Positions 40,701-55,700 are shown, counted from the stretch's first letter. The stretch: DNA of 64,000 nt from Mimachlamys varia (GCA_947623455.1 OX392529.1:1488001-1552000); one strand, 5' to 3'. The notes: generated from the sequence alone by a model not told the origin. Numbers and translations are program-made.

Positions 40701-43700
40701 TATGGCATGTATTCGACAGTTACTGACAGATGACCTTGATATCATTAATGTTTAAACGTTAAGCAACTCGGCAACATATTCACCCTTTTATTTCAGTACT
40801 GCCAAGGTACATGCATTATGGTGGTATTGATTTCAAAGTGGACATGCGGGGAGAGGTGGCGCTGTTATCACGAAACATCCTCATAGAAGGCGGTATGAAC
40901 AGTGTCTGCCCCCCGGAAAATGAGAACTGCGATACGTTCAAATACGATACGTTTGGTGGTCACGTGAAGGTAAGATATGACATCACAAGATCCTTTAACG
41001 TAGACACCCTGTGGATGACACAATGAGACTTGGTGTGGTCACTTGTTGAACATTAAATGATTTGCGTGGTAGCGAAGCAGCAAAACTAACCGGCTTTGAA
41101 TATCTCGAAAAGGATAAACATCAGACTAGCGATACATTGTCTGTTTTATTAATATTTCTTACATCTATATAATTAACGCCAAATCACGCACTTGCCAAAA
41201 ATACAGCCACCACAGCACAAATACCCATTTCCCCAAACACATAACCACACACTTTCCCAACAACACATTAGCGCTAATATTCATTTTCCACCATTACGCA
41301 TCAACACAAATGCTCATTTCCCCAACACACATTAGCACAAATGCTCATTCCTCCCATCACACATAGCACTTCTCCCCATCTTTTCAATATTTTGAAAATT
41401 ATTTTGTTTTTCAGGTGATCAAAGATTTCAAGGATGTGCATATCGAAGGAGTAGAACTTTATCATATGGGCAAGCAGACAGATTTAGGTATGTTGTATAA
41501 CCAGAGGCTTAGGCGAGCCTTACATTAGAAGGGTATGCTTAGATAAGTTTACCACAAACATAAGTCTTCAGACTAAAGAAAGTCTTCATAAACCGGTTTA
41601 CAGTTAGATGATAGACACGCACACATCTCTACACACTGAACAACAGACGTGTAAGCTTTAACCTAGACAGACATGTCTGTGTAAGCCCTAACCTAGACAG
41701 ACATGTCTGTGTATGCCCTAACCTAGACAGACATGTCTGTGTAAGCCCTAACAAAGACAGAAATGTCTGTGTAAGCCCTAACCTAGACAGACATGTCTGT
41801 GTATGCCCTAACCTAGACAGACATGTCTGTGTAAGCCCTAACAAAGACAGAAATGTCTGTGTAAGCCCTAACAAAGACAGACATGTCTGTGTATGCCCTA
41901 ACCTAGACAGACATGTCTGTGTATGCCCTAACAAAGACAGACATGTCTGTGTAAGCCCTAACCTAGACAGACATGTCTGTGTATGCCCTAACCTAGACAG
42001 ACATGTCTGTGTATGCCCTAACCTAGACAGACATTTCTGTGTAAGCTTTAACCTAGACAGACATTTCTGTGTAAGCCCTAACCTAGACAGACATGTCTGT
42101 GTAAGCCCTAACCTAGACAGACATGTCTGTATAAGCTTTAACCTAGACAGACATGTCTGTGTAAGCCCTAACCAAGACAGACATGTCTGTGTAAGCACTA
42201 ACCTAGACAGACATGTCTGTGCAAGCGCTAACCAAGACAGACATGTCTGTGTAAGCTTTAACCTAGACAGACATGTCTGTGTAAGCCCTAACCTAGACAG
42301 ACATGTCTGTGTAAGCCCTAACCAAGACAGACATGTCTGTGTAAGCCCTAACCTAGACAGACATGTCTGTGTAAGCTTTAACCTAGACAGACATGTGTGT
42401 GTAAGCCCTTACCAAGACAGACATGTCTGTGTAAGCCCTTACCTAGACAGACATGTCTGTGTAAGCTTTAACCTAGACAGACATGTGTGTGTAAGCCCTA
42501 ACCTAGACAGACATGTCTGTGTAAGCTTTAACCAAGACAGACATGTCTGTGTAAGCTTTAACCTAGACAGACATGTCTGTGTAAGCCCTAACCTAGACAG
42601 ACATGTCTGTGTAAGCCCTAACCAAGACAAACATGTCTGTGTAAGCTTTAACCTAGACAGACATGTCTGTGTAAGCCCTATCCAAGACAGACATGTCTGT
42701 GTAAGCCCTAACACGAAGACAGACATGTCTGTATAAACCCTAACCTAGACAGACATGTCTGTGTTAACCCTAACACGAAGACAGACATGTCTGTGGAAGC
42801 CCTAACACGAAGACAGACATGTCTGTGTAAGCCCTAACACGAAGACAGACATGTCTGTGTAAGCCCTAACCTAGACAGACATGTCTGTGTAAGCCCTAAC
42901 ACGAAGACAGACATGTCTGTGTAAGCTTTAACCTAGACAGACATGTCTGTGTAAGCCCTAACACGAAGACAGACATAGGTTAAACTTAGACAAGATTACA
43001 TGCTTCATTTGCGTTGATTTCCATTAATGAATAGGCCTAAATTTGACCTTTGTAAGTACACATACCTATATTTGGACAACATAACTTGGCTGTGACAAGT
43101 TGGCAGATTATACTTTTCAGTTTTCTTAAAGGAGCCCCTCTACCTTGTAGGTCATTACCCCCTCCATTTCCACATGTGTTATGACGTTGATGGCCCTGAA
43201 TACCCTAACCCACCTTATCTACGTGAAAACTCCATCCACTCCACCTTCGCCAGGTGTGTCACTGTACACGGTACTCATGGACTTAAGGTAGGTACAAGGC
43301 CAAAATCTTTATATGGTCAGCTGAATGAAATGTTAAGGATATCTTCTACAAAACCATTATCTGAACCAATATCAATTAAACTAAGGACAAAGTATATCCC
43401 TGAAAAAGTGCAAGAGGATAAGATCGGGTGTTTCGGAAGATCGACGACACCCGTCATGTTAATCTAGATCACATCCAAGTAAATGTCATGATCTCAAAGT
43501 GGGATATGAGGCAGCATTCTCAATCACAGCAAGTAACATACTAATGACCATACTTAAATATGTTCGCCTACATATTATAACAGGATACATACCATCTCAA
43601 TGAGATCAGGATATTGACCGTAACACTTTATAATGGCCTTCATCAACCTGCATCTCTTGAATCCCTGTGTCGTAAGTTTGTTCGTCAGCAGCCGTCATAA

Positions 43701-46700
43701 CCCGACCTCAAACTCGAAATTACTAGGGACAAAAAATATGAGATCAAATGTTAGATTTACGCTGAGACCCCTGAAAAAGATAAAATAATAAGAGCAGGTG
43801 TTCTGATATACGTTTACTTTTCCTGATTACTTGTTGTATTCTCTTGCAATTTTTCAAAGGTCTCTGTGTAAATCTTTCCTTTGTTCATATTATGCTCCTA
43901 TTTAAATCGATTTTGAGTTTAGAATATTGCTTCGTAGACACTTTCATTTTTTCTGCTTTTGTTCGATCCACAACGATATGTAGTCGATAGATGTGGTAGA
44001 TAATGTAAAATTACAGCTATCATGGAGTACTATACGTTAATTTATAGGTGATGGACAACGTGGGCTACGAGTCCCTAGGCCACTGTTACTTCCTGGAGGA
44101 CGGGGGTGAGAGGAGGACAGTTCTGGACGGAAACCTTGGAGCAAGTACTAGGAGGGCCACCCTGATATCCTCAGACAGGTGGGCGTGGCATTTAGAATAT
44201 CTCAGACAGGTAGGCGTGGTATCCTCAGACAGGTGGGCGTGGTATTAAGAATATCTCAGACAGGTAGGCGTTGTATCCTCAGAGAGGTGGGCGTGGTATT
44301 TAGAACATCCCCAGACAGGTTGGCGTGGTATTTAGAATATCCCCAGAGAGGTGGGCGTGGTTTCCTCAGACGGGTGGTTGTGGTATTTAGAATATCCCCA
44401 AACAGGTAGGCGTGGTATTTAGAATATCCCCAGACATGTGGGCGTGGTATCCTCAGACAGGTGGGCGTGGTATTTAGAATATCCCCAGACTGGTAGGCGT
44501 GGTATCTTCAGACAGGTGGGCGTGGCATTTAGAATATCCCCAGACAGGTGGGCGTGGTATTTAGAATATCCCCAGACAGGTGGGCGTGGTATTTAGAATA
44601 TCCTCAGACAGGTAAGCTGGTATCATCAGTCTGGTTGGCGTGGCATTTGGAATTTCCTCAGAAAAAGTGGGAGTGGTATCCTCAGACAGTAGGTCCGGGT
44701 ATTTAGAGTATCCTCTGACATGTGGGCGTGACATTTAGAATGTCCTTAGACAGATGGGCGTGACATTTAGAATGTCCTTAGACAGATGGGCGTGACATTT
44801 AGAATTCCCTTAGACAGATGGGCGTGGCATTTAGAATATCCTCAAACAAGTGGCAATTTATTTAGAGGTACTTTTAAGGCAAATCTAAGGCAGGCATGCT
44901 TTTGGTATGATTGTATCGTCAGTATGCGAAAGTGTGGTACATATTTCGTCAGCATATATTATTACAGTAACTAGCTGCCTGCTGTAGATGATATACATAC
45001 CTGTCCGACGAAAAAGGCTTGGTTTATCGATGATAACTTTAGATATGGGTGTAGTCTTTGTTATAAAGGTGTCATATTAAAGGCAGTGTTTCTACAATAT
45101 GTGGATGAAGTCAATGTAAACAAGTCTGTAACTAGAAGGCGTGGTCTATAAGGTAGGCCTTGGTAATAATATAGGTGACATTGACACAATCTCCATTTCT
45201 GTTTCAGTCGCCCGACGACGTTTTGGATCACCAACCCAAACACGATCCTGCGGAATAACGTTGCCGCTGGAAGCGAGGTGACGTTACATAAACTTATCAC
45301 GCTTCTAGAATACATGATGATTCTTTTCACATTTATTTTGCTTTCATCATTATCATTGTCACTGTAGGATATCGTTACTTATCTGAATGATATCGTTACT
45401 TATCTATGTAGGATATCGGAATCTGGTTCATCTATCCGGACACGCCATCAGGCCCGTCTGCTGACAAGGGTTTCATGCAGTACCAAGAAGCACGCTATAC
45501 CGCCATTACAGAGTGCAGTAACAACGTCATCCACTCCAATAGATTTGTAAGTCTCAACATCTGCAGAGGTTATGAAATAAATAGAGGCTATTCAATGGTT
45601 TCCCGTTAAATATCAAATATATTTCACGAGTATGGCAGATTTTTTTAATTTTAAAATCTGCCATGCGAGTGTTCGAAACCAGTTCGAAATCACGAAATAA
45701 AGCATTATGCATTATGACTCTATCAAAGTGCAAACTGAAGTAATGAATATCTGATACAAATATTTTTATGTTCCTAAATAAAACACATATTCCTAGTGTT
45801 GACAAACTTACATAAAACCATAAAGGGTTCAATAAAATCACAAATAGCAATGTGCACAAGAACCATAACAACATTTGCCAAACTATAAATCCTTCAACGT
45901 CTATTTGTGTCCTAATTCACGCTACTCAACACTTACCTTTAACACTTAACAGAGGGGGTTTCTAATTCACGCTACTCAAAACTTACCTTTAACACTTATA
46001 TCTATTTGTGTCCTAATTCACGCTACTCAACACTTACCTTAAACACTTTACAGAGAGGGTTTCTAATTCACATTACTCAACACTTACCTTCAACACCTTA
46101 CAGAGAGGGTTTCTAATTCACGCTACTCATAACTTACCTTAAACACTTAACAGAGGGGTTTCTAATTCACATTACTCAACATTTACCTTAAACACTTATG
46201 TCTATTTGTGTCCTAATTCACGCTACTCAAAACTTACCTTCAACACCTTACAGAGAGGGTTTCTAATTCACGCTACTCATAACTTACCTTAAACACTTAA
46301 CAGAGGGGTTTCTAATTCACATTACTCAACATTTACCTTAAACACTTATGTCTATTTGTTTCCTAATTCACGCTACTCAACACTTATCTTCAACACCTTA
46401 CAGAGGGGGTTTCTAATTCACGCTACTCAACACTTACCTTTAACACTTATATCTATTTGTGTCATAATTCACGCTACTCAACATTTACCTTAAACACTTT
46501 ACAGAGGGGGTTTCTAATTCACGCTACTCAACACTTACCTTTAACACTTATATCTATTTGTGTCCCAATTCACGCTACTCAACACTTACCTTCAACACCT
46601 TACAGAGGGGGTTTCTAATTCACGCTACTCAACACTTACCTTTAACACTTATATCTATTTGTGTCATAATTCACGCTACTCAACATTTACCTTAAACACT

Positions 46701-49700
46701 TTACAGAGGGGGTTTCTAATTCACGCTACTCAACACTTACCTTTAACACTTATATCTATTTGTGTCCCAATTCACGCTACTCAACACTTACCTTCAACAC
46801 CTTACAGAGGGGGTTTCTAATTCACGCTAATCAACACTTACCTTAAACACTTATATATATTTGTGTCCTAATTCACGCTACTCAACACTTACCTTCAACA
46901 CCTTACAGAGGGGGTTTCTAATTCACGCTACTCAACACTTACCTTAAACACTTATATATATTTGTGTCCTAATTCACGCTACTCAACACTTACTTTAAAC
47001 ACTTATATATATTTGTGTCATAATTCATGCTACGTAACACTTACTTTAAACACGTATATCTATTTGTCCTAATTCACGCTACTCATAACTTACATTAAAC
47101 ACTTATATCTATTTGTCCTAATTCACGCTATTTAACACTTACCTTCAACACTTTACAGAATGGTTTGTTCATTGACTTTCAAATACACCCAAAGACAGGC
47201 GACATCTGGATCACAAGCAACCGCTACTCTCCTAAAGTCGACCCATTGGATCCTAAGTCAGCGGACAAGCCCGCCATTATAGATCGTTTGACGTGTAAGT
47301 ATGGAGATACTTTGGAAGAACGACTAAACGAAATGTTTAAGGTGAGATGTCTCAGGATAATTTTGTAAGTCAAACGAAATCATGCACATGTAAATATTTA
47401 TAGCAAAGGTACGGCGGTATTTGTATATGATCTGCGGTACGGCGGTATTTGTATATGATCTGCAGTACGGCGATATTTGTATATGAACTGCGGTACGGCG
47501 ATATTTGTATATGATCTGCAGTACGGCGATATTTGTATATGAACTGCGGTACGGCGATTTTGTTCATGATCTGTGGTACGGCGGTATTTGTACATGATCT
47601 ACGGTACGACGATATTTGTATATGATGTGCGGTACGGCGGTATTTGTATATGATATGCGGTACATGATCTGCGGTACGGCGACATTTGTACATGATCTGC
47701 GGTACGGCGGTATTTGTACATGATGTGCGGTACGGCGGTATTTGTACATAATGTGCGGTACGGCGGTATTTATATATGAGCTGCGGTACGGCGAAATTTG
47801 TACATGACATGCGGTACGGCGGTATTTGTACATGATCTGCGGTACGGCGGTATTTGTACATAATGTGCGGTACGGCGGTATTTATATATGAGCTGCGGTA
47901 CGGCGAAATTTGTACATGACATGCGGTACGGCGGTATTTGTACATGATCTGCGGTACGGCGATATTTGTATATGATGTGCGGTACGGCGATATTTGTACA
48001 TGATGTGCGGTACGGCGGTATTTGTATATGATGTGCGGTACGGCGATATTTGTACATGATGTGCGGTACGGCGATATTTGTATATGATGTGCGGTACGGC
48101 GATATTTGTATATGATCTGCAGTACGGCGATATTTGTATTTGATCTGCGGTACGGCGATAATTGTACATGATGTGCGGTACGGCGGTATTTGTATAGGAT
48201 GTGCGGTACGGCGATATTTGTATATGATGTGCGGTACGGCGGTATTTGTACATGATCTGCGGTACGGCGGTATTTGTATATGATCTACGGTACGACGATA
48301 TTTGTATATGATGTGCGGTACGGCGGTATTTGTATATGATGTGCGGTACATGATCTGCGGTACGGCGACATTTGTACATGATCTGCGGTACGGCGGTATT
48401 TGTACATGATGTGCGGTACGGCGGTATTTGTACATAATGTGCGGTACGGCGGTATTTGTATATGAGCTGCGGTACGGCGAAATTTGTACATGACATGCGG
48501 TACTGCGGTATTTGTACATGATCTGCGGTACGGCGATATTTGTATATGATGTGCGGTACGGCGATATATGTACATGATGTGCGGTACGGCGGTATTTGTA
48601 TATGATGTGCGGTACGGCGGTATTTGTATATGATGTGCGGTACGGCGATATTTGTACATGATGTGCGGTACGGCGGTATTTGTATATGATGTGCGGTACG
48701 GCGATATTTGTATATGATGTGCGGTACGGCGATATTTGTATATGATCTGCAGTACGGCGGTATTTGTATTTGATCTGCGGTACGGCGATAATTGTACATG
48801 ATGTGCGGTACGGCGGTATTTGTATATGATGTGCGGTACGGCGATATTTGTATATGATGTGCGGTACGGCGGTATTTGTATATGATGTGCGGTACGGCGG
48901 TATTTGTATATGATCTACGGTACGACGATATTTGTATATGATGTGCGGTACGGCGGTATTTGTATATGATGTGCGGTACATGATCTGCGGTACGGCGACA
49001 TTTGTACATGATCTGCGGTACGGCGGTATTTGTACATGATGTGCGGTACGGCGGTATTTGTACATAATGTGCGGTACGGCGGTATTTGTATATGAGCTGC
49101 GGTACGGCGAAATTTGTACATGACATGCGGTACGGCGGTATTTGTACATGATGTGCGGTACGGCGATATTTGTATATGATGTGCGGTACGGCGATATTTG
49201 TACATGATGTGCGGTACGGCGATATTTGTATATGATCTGCGGTACGGCGATATTTGTATATGATCTGCAGTACGGCGATATTTGTATTTGATCTGCGGTA
49301 CGGCGATAATTGTACATGATGTGCGGTACGGCGATATTTGTACATGATGTGCGGTACGGCGATATTTGTATATGATCTGCGGTACGGCGATATTTGTATA
49401 TGATCTGCAGTACGGCGATATTTGTATTTGATCTGCGGTACGGCGATAATTGTACATGATGTGCGGTACGGCGGTATTTGTATATGATGTGCGGTACGGC
49501 GTTATTTGTACATGATGTGCGGTACGGCAATATTTGTATATGATGTGCGGTACGGCGATATTTGTATATGATGTGCGGTACGGCGATATTTGTATATGAT
49601 GTGCGGTACGGCGATATTTGTACATGATGTGCGGTACGGCGTTATTTGTACATGATGTGCGGTACGGCAATATTTGTATATGATGTGCGGTACGGCGATA

Positions 49701-52700
49701 TTTGTATATGATGTGCGGTACGGCGATATTTGTACATGATGTGCGGTACGGCGTTATTTGTACATAATGTGCGGTACGGCGATATTTGTATATGATGTGC
49801 GGTACGGCGGTATTTGTACATGATGTGCGGTACGTCGACATTTGCACATGATCTGCGGTACGGCGTTATTTGTACATGATCTGCGGTACGGCGGTATTTG
49901 TACATGATGTGCGGTACGGCGGTATTTGTACATGATGTGCGGTACGGCGGTATTTATATATGAGCTGCGGTACGGCGAAATTTGTACATGACATGCGGTA
50001 CGGCGGTATTTGTACATGATCTGCGGTACGGCGATATTTGTATATGATGTGCGGTACGGCGATATTTGCACATGATGTGCGGTACGGCGGTATTTGTATA
50101 TGATGTGCGGTACGGCGGTATTTGTACATGATGTGCGGTACGGCGATATTTGTATATGACGTGCGGTACGGCGATATTTGTACATGATGTGCGGTACGGC
50201 GATATTTGTATATGATGTGCGGTACGGCGATATTTGTACATGATGTGCGGTACGGCGGTATTTGTATATGATGTGCGGTACGGCGGTATTTGTATATGAT
50301 GTGCGGTACGGCGATATTTGTACATGATGTGCGGTACGGCGATATTTGTATATGATCTGCGGTACGGCGATATTTGTATATGATCTGCAGTACGGCGATA
50401 TTTGTATTTGATCTGCGGTACGGCGATAATTGTACATGATGTGCGGTACGGCGATATTTGTACATGATGTGCGGTACGGCGATATTTGTATATGATGTGC
50501 GGTACGGCGATATTTGTATATGATCTGCAGTACGGCGATATTTGTATTTGATCTGCGGTACGGCGATAATTGTACATGATGTGCGGTACGGCTGTATTTG
50601 TATATGATGTGCGGTACGGCGATATTTGTACATGATCTGCGGTACGGCGATATTTGTAAATGATGTGCGGTACGGCGATATTTGTACATGATGTGCGGTA
50701 CGGCGGTATTTGTATATGATGTGCGGTACGGCGGTATTTGTATATGATGTGCGGTACGGCGGTATTTGTATATGATGTGCGGTACGGCGATATTTGTATA
50801 TGATGTGCGGTACGGCGGTATTTGTATATGATGTGCGGTACGGCGATATTTGTATATGATCTGCAGTACGGCGATATTTGTACATGATGTGCGGTACGGC
50901 GGTATTTGTATATGATGTGCGGTACGGCGATATTTGTATATGATGTGCGGTACGGCGGTATTTTTACATGATCTGCGGTACGGCGATATTTGTACATGAT
51001 CTGCGGTACGGCGGTATTTGTACATGATGTGCGGTACGGCGATATTTGTATATGACGTGCGGTACGGCGATATTTGTACATGATGTGCGGTACGGCGATA
51101 TTTGTATATGACGTGCGGTACGGCGATATTTGTACATGATGTGCGGTACGGCGTTATTTGTACATGATGTGCGGTACGGCGTTATTTGTACATGATGTGC
51201 GGTACGGCGTTATTTGTACATGATGTGCGGTACGGCGTTATTTGTACATGATGTGCGGTACGGCGTTATTTGTACATGATATGCGGTACGGCGTTATTTG
51301 TACATGATGTGCGGTACGGCGTTATTTGTACATGATGTGCGGTACGGCAATATTTGTATATGATGTGCGGTACGGCGATATTTGTACATGATGTGCGGTA
51401 CGGCGTTATTTGTACATGATGTGCGGTACGGCGTTATTTGTACATGATGTGCGGTACGGCAATATTTGTATATGATGTGCGGTACGGCGATATTTGTATA
51501 TGATGTGCGGTACGGCGATATGTGTTCATGATGTGCGGTACGGCGTTATTTGTACAAGATGTGCGGTATTACGATATGTGTACATGATCTGTGTACCACA
51601 GATCATTTACAAATATTTTTACAATATCTTTTTACAAGATCTACGATACGGTGATATCTGAACAAGATCTGCGGTTCGCCGATATTTGTACATGATCTGC
51701 GGTACGGCGATATTTTGTTTGAATACATATAAGAGTACGACAGGTGTGTGTGTGGATTGGTAAGATGATGGTGTGTATTGTGATGAAAGGGACACTTAAT
51801 TTGGTGGTGAATCCGAAAATAAGCTGTATTGTATATGGATTCAATAAAGCAGTGTCATGTAAGGTCTGTTTAGTAGTTATATTTTAAAAGTCATGTAATT
51901 TGAACGGAAGGTTGGTTGACAAAACTGTTATACATGGAATGATGGTGGAATTTATCTTACAGCATACAAAAACAGGAACAATATTTGGGCCCGGGGTGGC
52001 TATCTGGTGTTCCGTAGAATGTCGTAAGTATGACTTGATGTTTTTTCTTTAGTTCGAGGAAGGGCCTTAATTTGACTGATTTCTAATTTGGTGCTCCAGA
52101 GAACGACTTTACTATTTCTTACTCCCTCATCTAATGCTCTGTTTATACAGTCCCGACTACATTCTTATAAATGTATACAATTTATCGTAAGTTAGGAACT
52201 TCTCATATCTTAGCGCTGGCATAATTTTGTTCTCTGTAATTAAAAGGAAACATTCAATGATAACTCCCCAGGAAAAATAGGAAGGGTTTTAAACATCTAA
52301 CAAAACTTATGCTCATTCCACAGAAAAAGAAAATTAGAGAATCGGAAGTGCTATTTCATTTTAAAAGGCTTTTCCAAAATCTAGGATAACAACGTCTTTA
52401 CCTGTCTGTTAAAGATACGTCATCAAATCAATTGTACATCTAATTTGATCCAGAAATCAACTAACCAACGAGTTATATTGGGGTTAAATATGTCAAAATC
52501 GGGTGGATCCAGAAATCAACTAACCAACGAGTTATATTGGGGTTAAATATGTCAAAATCGGGTGGATCCAGAAATCAACTAACCAACGAGTTATATTGGG
52601 GTTAAATATGTCAAAATCGGGTGGATCCAGAAATCAACTAACCAACGAGTTATATTGGGGTTAAATATGTCAAAATCGGGTGGATCCAGAAATCAACTAA

Positions 52701-55700
52701 CCAACGAGTTATATTGGGGTTAAATATGTCAAAATCGGGTGGATCCAGAAATCAACTAACCAACGAGTTATATTGGGGTTAAATATGTCAAAATCGGGTG
52801 GATCCAGAAATCAACTAACCAACGAGTTATATTGGGGTTAAATATGTCAAAATCGGGTGGATCCAGAAATCAACTAATCAACGAGTTATATTGGGGATAC
52901 ATATGTCAATATCGGGTGGATCCAGAAATCAACTAACCAACGAGTTATATTGGTCAATATCAGGTATAACCACCACGCTTCTGGTAGTTCTTTGTCCGTC
53001 GTCTCATACCATGATGCATTGACCAGACGCCGAAGCTTGTTCCGAGGAAACCTATGCCAATCCTGAATATACGCCGATTGGCATCATGGATACGGTGCAT
53101 TGATTTCTTGTCTTAGGTAGCTATATTCTCACATTTTGTAAATTGGATTCATGTCCGGTGACATTGTACGTCGTGAGAATGTCTCTTTCACTGCGTTAAG
53201 ATATAATCTATGTTGCTTGTCATTGTTATCCGTCGCCTATCAGCCAATGGAAAGGCGTCAAAATGCAGAACAACTTTTAAAAGGTTGAATGATTTGATCA
53301 TGGTACATGTACCTTTACCTATTGACCAACTGTTTGTCGCCCAAGCTTGTCAGCAGTGGTAAATGTGGCTCACCTTGCCTGTCAGCAGTGGTAAATGTGG
53401 CTCGCCTTGCCTGTCAGCAGTGGTAAATGTGGCTCGCCTTGCCTGTCAGCAGGGGTAGTGTGGCTCACCTTGCCCGTCAGCAGGGGTAAATGTGGCTCGC
53501 TTTGCCCGTCAGCAGGGGTAAATGTGGCTCGCCTTGCCTGTCAGCAGTGGTAAATGTGGCTCACCTTGCCCGTCAGCAGGGGTAAATGTGGCTCGCCTTG
53601 CCCGTCAGCAGGGGTAAATGTGGCTCGCCTTGTCTGTCAGCAGTGGTAAATGTGGCTCGCCTTGCCTGTCAGCAGTGGTAAATGTGACTCGCCTTGCCTG
53701 TCAGCAGTGGTAAATGTGGCTCGCCTTGCCTGTCAGCAGTGGTAAATGTGGCTCGCCTTGCCTGTCAGCAGTGGTAAATGTGGCTCGCCTTGCCTGTCAG
53801 CAGTGGTAAATGTGGCTCGCCTTGCCTGTCAGCAGTGGTAAATGTGGCTCGCCTTGCCTGTCAGCAGGGGTAAATATTGCTCGCCTTGCCTGTCAGCAGT
53901 GGTAAATGTGGCTCGCCTTGGCTGTCAGCAGTGGTAAATGTGGCTCGCCTTGCCTGTCAGCAGTGGTAAATGTGGCTCACCTTGCCCGTCAGCAGGGGTA
54001 AATGTGGCTCGCCTTGCCTGTCAGCAGTGGTAAATGTGGCTCGCCTTGCCTGTCAGCAGTGGTAAATGTGGTTCACCTTGCCTGTCAGCAGTGGTAAATG
54101 TGGCTCGTCTTGCCTGTCAGCAGTGGTAAATGTGGTTCACCTTGCCTGTCAGCAGTGGTAAATGTGGCTCGCCTGCCTGACTACACACAAGCCTGTCAGC
54201 AGTGGTAAATGTGGCTCGCCTTGCCCGTCAGAAGTGGTAAATGTGGTTCACCTTGCCTGTCAGCAGTGGTAAATATGGCTCGCCTGCCTGACTACACACA
54301 AGCCTGTCAGCAGTGGTAAATGTGGCTCGCCTTGCCTGTCAGCAGGGGTAAATGTGGCTCGCCTTGCCTGTCAGCAGTGGTAAATGTGGCTCGCCTTGCC
54401 TGTCAGCAGTGGTAAATGTGGCTCGCCTTGCCTGTCAGCAGTGGTAAATGTGGCTCACCTTGCCTGTCAGCAGGGGTAAATGTGGCTCGCCTTGCCTGTC
54501 AGCAGTGGTAAATGTGGCTCGCCTTGCCTGTCAGCAGTGGTAAATGTGGCTCGCCTTGCCTGTCAGCAGAGGTAGTGTGGCTCACCTTGCCCGTCAACAG
54601 GGGTAAATGTGGCTCGCTTTGCCCGTCAGCAGGGGTAAATGTGGCTCGCCTTGCCCGTCAGCAGTGGTAAATGTGGCTCACCTTGCCCGTCAGCAGTGGT
54701 AAATGTGGCTCGCCTTGCCCGTCAGCAGTGGTAAATTTGGCTCGCCTTGCCTGTCAGCAGTGGTAAATGTGACTCGCCTTGCCTGTCAGCAGTGGTAAAT
54801 GTGGCTCGCCTTGCCTGTCAGCAGGGGTAAATGTTGCTCGCCTTGCCTGTCAGCAGTGGTAAATGTGGCTCACCTTGCCCGTCAGCAGGGGTAAATGTGG
54901 CTCGCCTTGCCTGTCAGCAGTGGTAAATGTGGCTCGCCTTGCCCGTCATTAGGGGTAAATGTGGCTCGCCTTGGCTGTCAGCAGGGGTAAATGTGGCTCG
55001 CCTTGCCTGTCAGCAGGGGTAAATGTGGCCCGCCTTGCCTGTCAGCAGTGGTAAATGTGGCTCACCTTGCCTGTCAGCAGTGGTAAATGTGGCTCACCTT
55101 GCCCGTCAGCAGGGGTAAATGTGGCTCGCCTTGCCTGTCAGCAGTGGTAAATGTGGCTCGCCTTGCCCGTCATTAGGGGTAAATGTGGCTCGCCTTGCCT
55201 GTCAGCAGGGGTAAATGTGGCTCGCCTTGCCTGTCAGCAGGGGTAAATGTGGCCCGCCTTGCCTGTCAGCAGTGGTAAATGTGGCTCACCTTGCCTGTCA
55301 GCAGTGGTAAATGTGGCTGGCCTTGCCTGTCAGCAGTGGTAAATGTGGCTCGTCTTGCCTGTCAGCAGTGGTAAATGTGGCTCACCTTGCCTGTCAGCAG
55401 TGGTAAATGTGGCTCGCCTTGCCTGTCAGCAGTGGTAAATGTGGCTCGTCTTGCCTCTCAGCAGTGGTAAATGTGGCTCGCCTTGCCTGTCAGCAGTGGT
55501 AAATGTGGCTCGCCTTGCCCGTCATTAGGGGTAAATGTGGCTCGCCTTGCCTGTCAGCAGGGGTAAATGTGGCTCGCCTTGCCTGTCAGCAGGGGTAAAT
55601 GTGGCCCGCCTTGCCTGTCAGCAGTGGTAAATGTGGCTCACCTTGCCTGTCAGCAGTGGTAAATGTGGCTGGCCTTGCCTGTCAGCAGTGGTAAATGTGG

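Noticed and set aside
41629..42736. Repeat frames on both strands in the 30-bp array (TQTCLSRLGL, DRHVCVSPNL)
   Set aside because: Unit length is a multiple of three with no stop; intronic array.
47295..47341. Extension of exon 14 to a donor at 47342 (GTGAGA)
   Set aside because: It would put exon 15 out of frame with the conserved SYKN...WARGG reading; the donor GTAAGT at 47295 fits phase and homology.
47370..51081. Minus-strand frames up to 586 codons (YKYRRTAHHIQISPYRTS repeats)
   Set aside because: 28-bp minisatellite read in three frames; lies inside intron 14.
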